From the NCBI GenBank assembly GCA_030248215.1, contig JASANG010004060.1, positions 1 to 64,000 of the forward strand: 64,000 nt of DNA. Reading direction: 5' to 3'. Source of the DNA: Enoplolaimus lenunculus. Taxonomy: Eukaryota > Nematoda > Enoplea > Enoplida > Thoracostomopsidae. Of the stretch, positions 35,958 to 47,900 are shown in pieces. Every line of letters begins with the position of its first letter. Positions within the stretch are counted from its first letter, which is position 1. The notes under the pieces were generated by a model that saw only the letters and a program-made list of their open reading frames with translations, was not told the origin of the DNA and did not search any database. The position numbers and the translations under genes were made by a program.

Positions 35958-38900
35958 ATGGTTAAATGGTTTATATTGTTGGAATTATTGTCACTTGGAG
36001 CCGTTTTCACAAACGCACGCTACAGTAGAAACCACGAACGCGATAATTTTATAATACTCAGACCTGGTAAGTTTGCGGTTATCAGCGTACTTTCCAATTT
36101 CTATTTTTATGCTATATATGTGCCAATTTTCTAAAGGGAATAATTGGAAGGTAGTAGTGAACTTATCATTTTATCACAAAAAAATTCTGACGGGTGATGT
36201 ACGGCCACCGCTCCCCTCTATGGATTCTCTAGTAGGCCAACAATATTAAGCACAAACTTTTTCATAACGTTTCAATTTTGAACATTTTTCTTATATGAAT
36301 ATGCTGTATTTTGTCTGAAATCTTATTTCAAACAGGAATTCGAAACCGATACGCTCGGATAAGTTGCGTTTCTATCTTGTGGAGATCTTGTACTAACGCA
36401 TAAGCTTTACTACTGCAGCGTTGGATATGTTATTTTCAAATATGGGTTTTACTAATTTACACTTAGCTTTCCATATATGCAACATAAAGAATTAAATAGC
36501 AATATATCGTTTAAGTTATCCTATCCGCGGCCATTGTTACTTTAAGGGGCGTAACAGTTGATTAAGAAAACGTATTCCTAAACCTAAGCCTAAGCCTAAG
36601 CCAAAGCAAAAAATGTTATCTAGAATCTACACTTTTATGGACCCAACAGAAACCTGGACGACCCTCAAAGTATTAACATGGGCCCTATCCGCTGTGGAGG
36701 TCTTAGCGTAAAAAGACTATATTAGAGTTCAAATATATTCCGATTGTATATATTTTGTAGCAATCGTTATCCAAGAAATTTTAGTATCACTTTTTGTGTT
36801 TCAAACAGCATCTTTCAAAACACTTTTTTGCAAGCGTATAAACTCTGAAACAAATCGTCTTGTGGATCAAACCATTACTGTCGCAAACGGTTTTTAGTGC
36901 TTGTCAAACGCTATTTTCGCATCAATATAAACGCTGTTAACAAAAGCGCAAAAAACTGGTTTGTATTTTTGACGCGAGTCCTTATACCAAAGTATTATGC
37001 GTCTGGTTTTGAAATCGGACGTTCAATTAGGCATATCGATCGTAGAAAGATAGCCCACAAGATTAGATTTTTGTTTTACCACGAGAATTACAGCAGTCTT
37101 GGCTACAAAGTTGTACACGTCGATATTTTAGGTTGGCGCAAGCGTTCAGCAACCCTGACATTTCTAAATCGAGATGGAACTCAAAGTACAACACGATCTT
37201 CTGTGAAGAATCTAGAAAAAAGTTAGAATGTATATATTGTTTACGTTTTGAGGCATATGTGAGCTAATATCTTGTTCACTAAGCCTAAAATAAGCGGGAG
37301 CCTAACCCTAAGCCTGTATGTCTCTAGGTCTTTTAGTGTTTCGATATCTGTTAAAAGAACAGAATCATAATAAGCCGTTATTGTCAAATAAATTTTTAGG
37401 CCGTCCTTATAATGCGACCGAATCCACGGGTAGGTTTGATAAAAAATTTTTTCATTGGACCCTATTAAATACAATGTTTCTTGAGCAGTTTTATTTTACA
37501 CAAATATGCGTCTGGCTTCACGCTCGAGGAAGTTTCTGGTCCTTTTAAAATCAGTCCGAAAAATTTGAGACGCGCCGAAGAATTCCGGACTCTGTTGCCT
37601 GAAATAAGGCTTGTTCGGAGCACGACCAAACTATAGATTTCGCCCAAAATACATGGTTCCGTCACTACTAAAAATAGATACTGTAGTGACCCGAAAAAAA
37701 GGAGGCACTGATATTTATTTGGCATGTCCAAAGGGTGCACTCCTGTTATTCGGTTACGGACTGTTATTTATTTTCAACCGGCCCTCCATCACCCTTCGTT
37801 ACTGATATATAAGGTATTGCAACTATTCGTTGAATTAAACGTTTTTTGACTTGCATCAAAAGCTTGAGCGATAATGCAAGGTTATATGCTTTCAAAACTT
37901 AAGTTCGCTTTAAAGTTTCGAACTCAACTTTATTTGGTCCTGGAGTCGTTTATGCGCTACAATTACGAATTTATTGACATTTATGGACTCTAATTAGGGT
38001 TTAGGGACTTTACACGCTTACGGATTCTTATTAGGAATACGGACTCCTATTGATAAGCACTCAAAATAGGGACCCCCTCTGTTTACCCCCTCTTATTTGG
38101 GTCACTACAGCTGCGCTGGCAACGGTACTCCTTATACATTGCATAGAGTTGATACGGAAATCTTTATTTGCGGCATTGGACTGTACTTTATAATTGAATT
38201 TTTTTCCAGTAAATTTAAAATCTAAAATTAATTTTATTGTTTCCAGATATCGCAACAACAAGTGCTCGAGTTCCAACTCAAGTCACAATTCCGTTGGTCA
38301 CAAATGAAACCGACTCAACTCATGTTGCGTTGTCTGTTTCAATGGTCACTGAATGGATGACCAAGTCACCACCGGTTGTTAAACGGAACCGGAACGTAAA
38401 AACAAAATCTCGAATGCCGGCTACGAAGAATGGTAACGTTCAGCTCAAAACGGTTTGAATACTGGTTTTCAATAGGAAATCCGCGTGGGCTGAGGGTAGA
38501 AAAATCAGTAGAAGGCACTGACCTAAAAGATAGTGTTATAGTGTTTTTTAATTCTCACAACAATATGCAAGACCTGATGGATAAAGAGTGTTTGTTACCT
38601 CCGCAAAATAAATATATCCGGCTCCGAAAAGTTTTGTTGATCTGCGGTCCCCGGTCCGGTATTATCCACCTTCGGTTGCACTCTGATGTATAATTGCAAT
38701 TTATTGTATTTTATATACATTCCACAGTATTCTGCTTTGATTTCAGAAGCTTCTGCGTCAAAATTAAACCAGAATCACCACAATAGTTCCAAAGCAACGC
38801 ATCATTCTCAACCGTTGCGGTCTTCAGACACAGAACCAGTTCTTGTCCTACAAACAAGCGTATACAAATCCTCTCTACTTCCGGCAACAGCCCAGCCTAC

Positions 38901-41900
38901 CAAATCTTCATTAAGTTCCGGTTTCGATGATTACTTGACAGTCAAAAAGTCGCCCAAATCCAGCGGAAACGTGACTCTTCGAGTCTCAAAATCTACAACA
39001 TTGGCTCCTATCGTGGCAACGCAGAATACTACTCGTTATCCATTGGGAATGGAGGTATCGACGAAACAATTTTGGCTAAGCTTGGGTCAATCCAACCACG
39101 GCGATTCTTCAAACAACGAGCGAGTACTATATCGTCCAAGTGACCTCAATGACATTCTACCATCGTTAACTGGTCCCAAAACTGATCATGAATACTTTAA
39201 TCCGTCGGTTTCGTTTGATTTTTTCGCCAACGATGCTTGGGCACATCGAGTATCTGGACTACTGAACGAAACCGACTTGCAGCAGTCACGTGATCAAACC
39301 AGAGTCGGTACAGATCAAAGCGTCCACGGCATCGCTGAATCGTTTGATCTTTCCAACAACTGGTTGCATCATTCTAGTGATCCAACAAGAGTCGGTACAG
39401 ATCAAAAGGGTGTCGGCGTGGAATCCTTCGATCTTCGCGACAACTGGTTGCAACAGTCTAGCTTTGATGTCGCCGCCAGCAGTGGAATGTCGCACGAAAA
39501 AGGGATGACGGCGCCTGCACCTGTTGCGACAGTGACTTCAGATCCAGCGTTCCGAGTTCTCTCGCGAGAGGATTTTATGTCCGGAGGAACGAATTATTCG
39601 TCTCCTTTGGCCGTATTATTGCTCAATGATGAATTGCCAGAAACAAGAGAAGTCAACCCTGCATCTATGAGCACCTTCGAAACTGGTACGCCGTATACCA
39701 AGAGTACAAAAGGTTATGTGAATGCCGAAAGCCGAAAATTATTAGATTCCAACGAATTAAGCACAGAGCTACGAAATCAACTCGCGAACGATGCTAGAAG
39801 TTCGGCAGCGCCTGATTTAGAATTTCCTGGTTCTGACACTTCTAATTTTGGCTCTCCTAGTGACAAAGATCATCGTGAGTTCGGCACTCCTGGTAATTTA
39901 GTCGTTGATCGAGTTAAAGAAATGACATTAGTTAACGAACCATTAGAATATGAGTATATTGAAGATCATAGTGCATGGGAGGACAATCCAACGCTGTTAG
40001 TTCCCAATATAGTGGGCCAAGATGAGTACGCGGACTATTTGGCTTATATCAAAGGTCTTGGCATACAAGACGTCAATGATTCCCTCGTCAGCTCTCACAG
40101 TTCCGTCCCTTCCTCAGTCGCGAACCGTCATTCGGCTGTTACTTCTCCGCCACTTGTTCAGGCCACCCGAAAATATAGCCCTAATTCGGAAAATGTTCGA
40201 CCCTTGTACGAGGAACCGAATGCAAAAACGGTAGAGGCAAAATTGGATTTGACCACAAATGAAGAACAATCCCCTAAGAGGCAGCGACAAAGACCTTTTC
40301 GGAATTTTATCCGCAACGCGCTAATTCGTATCCCAGAATATATTCCAACCATTGCAGTCCGGCAGCTACGTCGCCCTCAAGAGCAGGACCTTGCGCCGCG
40401 TCCTAAGGGTCCACCAAATTTGAACGTACCTAGACATTTGATCAAATCACCAGAGCAAAGACATCCAGATACAACCAGAAAACGATTCAAATGGGATCAG
40501 ATCCAAAAAGGTTCAGCCGGTAATTATGGTCATCCGATACCTGTAACCTATCGAAACGTCTATTCTCAGCATCGAAATGGTGTTCCTTTACCTGGCACGT
40601 TAATATCAAACAGAAATCACCACAGGTATCACTTATGGCATCATAATCAAACCTATAACCCAAATATTCGTAAACGCGGTGCTTACGATAGGTATCTTCG
40701 AGCTCCGAAAGACAAAATACCTAAACCTAACGGCACCAAACCAAACTTTCCAGTTGAAGTAGAACTGGTCAATAATATCGAACCTCGGTTACCGGATGTC
40801 TACCCGCAAGACGCCTCCCCTCCGTTGGAGAACCAAGCTCCCATTCAGAAACACAGGCTTCCTAACGGATTTCCACTTACGGACGACGCTGTGCCCAACA
40901 ACCAGTATCCTCAAATGCGACGACCTCCTATGGCTCATAACCCTCGCCCTAAAAATAGTCGTCCACATACGCACAGTCCTCATCCAAACCGCGATCCTCG
41001 GCCGACAAACAGACCTGATCGTTTGCGGGGACCTTCGGTCCATAACAGGCCTTATAACGGTCGCGGACATCGCCCCAACCCGAATCCTTCCTCTAAACAT
41101 CAACCTCATCCACGCGGACCTCCTCGCAAAAGTAGACCTCATGCAAACGCAACTCCCCTGAAAAACAGACCCCCTCCTACTCAAAGACCTCACCCTCCGG
41201 AACAAGAACCTTCCGCTAAACCCACGATCCCTTCCATATCGTCCAGAGAGAACAAGTTGGCTGCTGTTGAGATAGATCGTAAATTTCGAACGTGTTTTCG
41301 TAAACTTCCAAACCGCGTTGTTGTTCAGTATACACCGTTCGGACACCAAAACGATGTCGATCGGCAACACTGTCTCCAGTTGTGTCTAGACACTCGCCGT
41401 TGTTCGTCAATAGTTTACTCAAACGTAGACGTGATTTGTGATCTGTTCGATGCCGGATTTACGCGTGTCAATACCATCAAACGTGGACGAAACCGAAAAT
41501 TCGCGAAGACAAAAGCAGGACTTGTGCCACTGATTGGTTATGATTACTACGAGATTCGGCGAAGTTGTAAAAGTGAGTGAGGAATTTTTTGTTCATGCAT
41601 TTAAAAACCAGTCGAACGTGGTTGCAATATTTACAACGGTAACTTTGTTTTTAGATAACAATTTTTTGCATACAATGGTTTCGTTTTTTGTGAATGCAAA
41701 CGTTGCCTGGGACTATGCGAAAATTTACGTATGTGCGGTGTTCTAGCTTTAATTAAAAAAGGTTACTTAAATATTCGCTGGTTTATTTCCAGCTTCGATT
41801 ATTATTGAGGTACCCAGTATGCCTGCCACAAAGTTCGCTTGTGATTCGTTACATTCATATCCCGATCTGGGCTTTTGATCTACTGTGAAGCATCCGTGTT

Positions 41901-44900
41901 GTTCTAGATATAAAGAATTGAAATATAAACTTTGTAGAATTATTTTCAGTTTTATTATTCGAAATTGTACTTGATTTTAAAATGAGTTGCCGTTGCAACA
42001 TTTGGTAAGCCAATTGGAATGAAATCGTTGACAAAGAGAATTTCTTTAAGTGGGTAGAGGGATGACTAGATCGGTTCATGTATAAAACAGGGCCGGATCG
42101 TTTTCCGGAAGGGCCATAATAGAGTCCGTTTAGCTTTAGACATTTTTTTGTGCTTAGGCTTAGGCTTAGGCTTAGGAATATGCTTACACTACTGTTCCGG
42201 CCATGTTCTATACATGGGCCATTAGATCTATATTAATATTTTTTGTCAGGTAGAGCATGTAAAGAGTTCTTTCTCTAAGGCCTATAATTCCATCTGGCAG
42301 AAGATTTAGAAGTGAACCCTCGGGTAACCTTTAACAAAAACTAACTTTTCCGGACAACTGAGGTTCGTAAAATGTTGCAGAATGACAAACGGCGATATAA
42401 TAAATATCGTTGTACTGCTTGGGCAGTTGTAATATGGTGGTGCAATCAGCCTTGTATCACAAGCCAGTTGTCTACTGGATGGCCAATCTGCTTTGCAAGC
42501 TGGTGTACCGGATTGCATCCCCGGCTGCGCCAAGATTTCATTGCCAATTGCCAAGCACCCTGCGTTCGCTCTCAGATCTAAGTTCGGGAACGGACAGGCC
42601 TGTGTGTCATAGTGGCGCACGAGTTCGGCAGTCACCTGTGGTGACGGTTGGTTATGCTGGAATGGTGTACCGTGCTGGGTGCATGCCACATCCGGTTCGT
42701 CGTTGGTGCCTGTTGAGCCCCTGCTTATCAGGCACGAAGGACCGACAGTGCACTTGAGATTGTGGCTGTCGCCCGAAAGCGTTGTCTCTAAGAGTTAAAG
42801 CTCGTTTGGGCTGTCTATTATTTAACACCCTGCACCTGGGGACATATCCTTGCAGCAGTATATATTTTAATTGTTGCTCGCTGTTTTTGGATTATTTGGT
42901 ACTACTTCCCCCGGAACGCTAAATTTGCAATTTTTAAGATGTCTATCAAGTTTATTAACCTTAATTTATATTTGACGAAATTCTTTCATTTTAGTTCTAG
43001 GGCTGATAGAAACTTTATGCTCAAGCCCTACGGCTGAGAACATTCATTTGAAGAATACAATTTTGCTGCAGTCATGCATAGAGAGCTATATTGCCTTGGC
43101 GGCACTCTTTGACACATGCAACTATCATATTTAGGCAAAGTTGTCTCACATGATATATTCATGTTGACTAAAACACCAGTTATCGTTTACGAGCAAACGT
43201 TGTTATTGTTTTAGGAAAACGCAAAGAAAGTGAAACTGAAGCTGATGAAAAACTAATTCAATTGGCGAACAACAATGGTGGCGTTGCGCGTAGCCCTATC
43301 GACATTACAGGCGGTAAGAATTGTTAACTACAGTCAATTTAGAATTTGTTTAAATTTTAGATGTCACGTTTTATCTAATCTATATTATTAAACCAGGAAC
43401 GCCTAGGTTCTGAATTTTTAACCATGTAATATAAAAATAAACTGATGTGAAAAATAAAATAAGAATCGTTGCAAATGTTGTAACGTCGTTGACTAAGTAT
43501 TTGTTATTTGTGGATAAAATTTATTGTAAATAGTATTAATTAGTAATCCGTAGTTGCACACATGTGCAACTTTCATGGCATATGTTTAGAAAGATTTGTT
43601 CAAGCAAACTTGCACTTAAGCCTTGAAACTTGATTTGACATTTGAAAAAATATCAAATTAGAAGCAAATTTGCATATGGATATACAAATCAGCTGGAACG
43701 TTGTCCAAAATACGTATGTGGGGCGTTCCAACTTTAATATATAGATATCAGTTAAATCTTCGCTTAGTATTTAGCTTTAGGCTTGTCGTATTTTATGAAT
43801 TCGTCACTGTCTACTTATTACAGTTTCTAATAATAATAACAATAATAAAAATAATGCTTTAGTTTCACTGTAAATTCCAATCAGTTGATTAATCAGTTCA
43901 ACTAGCGAGTTGGTTATTTCAGAATTAATATCAGTAAACATTAACTCACTCTGAGTTGAGTTGAATCTCACTCTGTGTAGAGTTGGCTCTAGTTGAGTTG
44001 GTTAATTAACACAGAATGAATCGAATCAACTCAGAATTTTGAGTTCTGGTAGTCCTAGCTCAGACTGAGTGATTCAACTCATTCTGAGTTAACATCAACT
44101 CACTAAAATTGTACAGTGTTTCAATGGCATGAAACTTTTAGGATGTTCACCGGATGAAGTTGCAGTATTTCAACAAGCGATCGGATATGGAGTAGATGGC
44201 CTTCAATCCAACGGAGTAATGGTGGTTACTGAAGACAAATGCTCAAATGCTTGTCTGAGAAATGTGGTAAAATATTCATTTGAAATAGTTGTCATACTTG
44301 TAATATAAATTTAATTGTGTGGCATTGTGCACAAAATAATCCGTCTTTCACAATAACTTTGTCATCGGTGCAACGTAAATTGCGATATACCAGAGCTCAC
44401 TGTAAATTCCAGTGAGTTGATTTTAACTCAGAATGAGTTGAGTCACTCAGACTGTCAGAAATAACTAACTCGCTAGTTGAATTGATTAATCAACTCATTG
44501 GAATTTACAGTGCTAACACGACGTCTATTGCAAAATAACATCGTGATAGCCCTGGTCTATCAGAGGTTTTTCTCATAACTCAAAACTGCCACACTGTAAA
44601 TTCCAGCGAGTTGAATTTTCAACTCAGAAAGAGAATTAGTTATTTCTGGTTATTCCCGAGTTAATAAACAGGAAATGTTAAACTCCCTCTGAATGGATTT
44701 AATTCCGGGTAAGTTGATTAATTAACTCAAAATGAGTTCAATCAATTCAGAACTCTGAGTTCTGAAAGACCGAGTTTAGAGCTCAGGCTTTTGAGTGGAT
44801 TCAACTCATTCTGAGTTAAAATCAGCTCACTGGAATTTACAGGCTAGGTGTTAGTGTCTTTTTAGAAACGAGCGACAGTTTTTGGCTCTATAGCAAATTC

Positions 44901-47900
44901 GCTAGTTTACGCATCTTTATCGTAGTCTCAGCTCACTCAAACCTTCGCTTAACTCTTGTTTTAAGCTAACAGTTGAATTTTAGATTTTTCACGTCCAAGT
45001 TTTTGCAGCTGAAATTCAATAAACTGTTGTGTTTAGTATATGGGGTTATCAGTTTTCACAAGAGAAGCTTTGAAACCGTCACGAAAGCTTTTTACACAGA
45101 ACCCACTCCCCCTACACTTGTTCGGTTTTGTGTGACGTCACTGAATATTTAATTGTAAATTTTAAATTTAACCCTTTCTCACATGAATATTTTTTATTTC
45201 CCCTGAGACCTACTTTTACGCTAGGATTCGAACTCCAGTGACTTGAGTGGGAGGCGTATACCATCACCACTCAGCTATAGGAGCTTGATGCTTGAGCCTG
45301 AGGGGGCTCTCACGTCTTGTGGTGATTTAGTACTAAGTATACGTGTTGCAATTGTTAAACACGGTGCGATATATATTATTTATCGTATATACATTGCGCT
45401 GAGTTGCCTATAGGCAACTCAATGTGAGAAGGGGTTAAAGACACTATTATGAATGTTTTGTCTTCAGTTGTGTTTAACTTCAAAAACCTATTGCGCATTA
45501 TATTTTAAAGGCTGCAAAAACAGCACCGTTCAACACGATGATACTTCGTGCTTCACTATAAAATTTAAATCAAGATATTACAAAGAATGGCCCATGTTAC
45601 TTTAAGGGACGTCCAGGTTTCTGTTGGGTCCAAAAAAGAGTAGGGTTAGATTCTAGATTACATTTTTTGCTTAGGCTTAGGCTTAGGAACACATTTTTGC
45701 AACGCTTAGGCTTAGGCTTAGGCTTAGGAACACATTTTTGCTACGCTTTGGCATAGGCTTAGGCTAGGAATACGCTTAATCTACTTTAAAGTAGCATTGG
45801 CCCAAAGAATTATGTCGAGTTCTTCATAGACTTTTCGGCACAAATTAACACGTCGATGGTAGTTTAGTTGAAATTTGAATTTGTTTTGTTCGAGAACTGG
45901 AATTGATGTGCTATTCACAGTTAATATCAGAAAGCAGAATTAATACCGAATAGAGTCCAAAAAAGGATTACGTGGTTGAAGTCGAAAAACGTCCACAGTC
46001 TCCTATCAGTCAAAATATTGCAAGTCAGAATAATCATTGAACAAGTTTATCAAACCTGGTGATTTTTGCCAACACCGGAAAAGTAATGGTCAGTGATGAC
46101 TCAGGCTGTTTGTCTTCCTGAAAACTAGAGCATCCATCAGCAAAATCCTGCTGGTGGACACTCCAATTTGCAGGGATTAAGCGGCGACGCCGCGAACAAG
46201 GCTGACCGTAGGATTTGTGGGGACAATTGTACCATAATATCATTGAGTTTTGAACTTCATGCACTCTGGTTTACAGGAAAGTTACACAAACTTTTTACCA
46301 ACTGGCGTTAGATGCTACACACAGTTTAGAATACAAGTCTTCAATATGTCTATTAATTTTAGCGTTCCGAGACAAACCAGCTATTAGTTAGCAGTGAATG
46401 CAAATCATTGGTATATCGAATTACCACAAACCAATGCGCGCTGTTTGCAGACCGCATAATGGACCTTGGGATGTTGGTGCGAAATAATGATTTGGTGTAT
46501 TATGAGAAGATTTGTTTAGATGGTAAGTTATAGAATGAAAGCTTATGCCGGGCTGGAAGTACCTAAAATGGATGGAACGCCAAAAAACTTTGGGCCTCCT
46601 AGTATTTTTGCTCATATCTAGGTAATCAGCTGCAGTCACGTTGGTAAAAAATTTGGTTGGTGCCCTAGCTATGTCGATGTCCCCGATGTAGACTGATTCA
46701 ACGGACCAATTCGGGTTCAACTTACGTTGGACGTGTTATTATTTTATCAGAAGTAGATACCTGAACAACTTCTAGTGCCTAGCAATTGATTTTTAATCGC
46801 GCCCTATACAGTAAGTTGCGCAACCTTCTACATGGTTGACATTATCAGGAACGGCGTTAGAATAGTCGTCCTCAAAACAGGTCTGAGGCGCCCCAATTAA
46901 GTGTTTCACAGCTGTACAACTTTTCGGCCCACGAAACAAATTCAGTTCGCCAAAATGGAGCCCCACATGGGTCGAGGTCCCTTAATTAAAGGGTTTGGAA
47001 GGCGCTTCCGCCGACACTGGCGCATAATTCACTCTTAATGTCATTGATTAAAGTTCAAAAATTATTTTTCAGCCCAAGTTGGCGCAAAATGCCATGGCCA
47101 CGAAATCGACAGAGTTCCACATTTGGTCCTTCGTGGATCCGGTGCGAGCGTTAAAACGGCAACATCCGCTCGTGATTGTATTGAAATATGTCTTGGTTCG
47201 GAACAAAGAGATGGCATCCGGTGTCGATCAGTTTCGTATTTTTTCAACGTAAGTTTGATTAAAGTTTCAAAAAAGAATATAACATGGGAAGAATAATTTT
47301 TAAACCACATAATTGTAATACTGGTCAACGTGGCTACAATATTTGCAACAGACAAGTTTTGGCGAAATTCCGTGTTTTGGCGGAAAATCGAAATTTTGGT
47401 GGAAAAATTCAAATCATGAAAGAATCTCAAATTTTGCGTAAAATAATTTTATAAATAAACTGTCTATATCAGACATTCCACACATATTGTACAGTTGAAT
47501 CGGACATTCAAGGTAAATAGCGACGGTATAAAAATGTCCACTATGCTGGCTACGAAATATTGTATAATCCGTGCAGCTACCAATATTGTCGGACGTCGCA
47601 TGTGCAAAGCGCATGCATTATAGCGTGTGAGTGACAAAAAGAGTCTAGAACAATACATTAAAAATCGATTTCATCTATTTAGAACTATACATACTAACAA
47701 AATTTTTATACATTTAAGTTGCATTCATTTATAAACTTCAGTTGGAACTTTGTCCACAATACGTATGTTGAACGTTCCAGCTTTAATGATATAGATTTCG
47801 TTTAGAGTTTTATTATACGATATTGAGACCTGTGCTACACAGCGCCATTCGTTCAGTGCTTGAATAGTATTGCATAATACCTAAGGGTACAAAAGACTTT

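Noticed and set aside
41573-41746. Continuation of the PAN exon 3 region as a separate frame
   Set aside because: The clear GTGAGT donor at 41573 and the in-phase next exon at 43215 make this intron sequence.
46034-46264. Minus-strand frame with protein-like composition (LIPANWSVHQQDFADGC)
   Set aside because: No start, splice partner or family; single short frame in a PAN intron.
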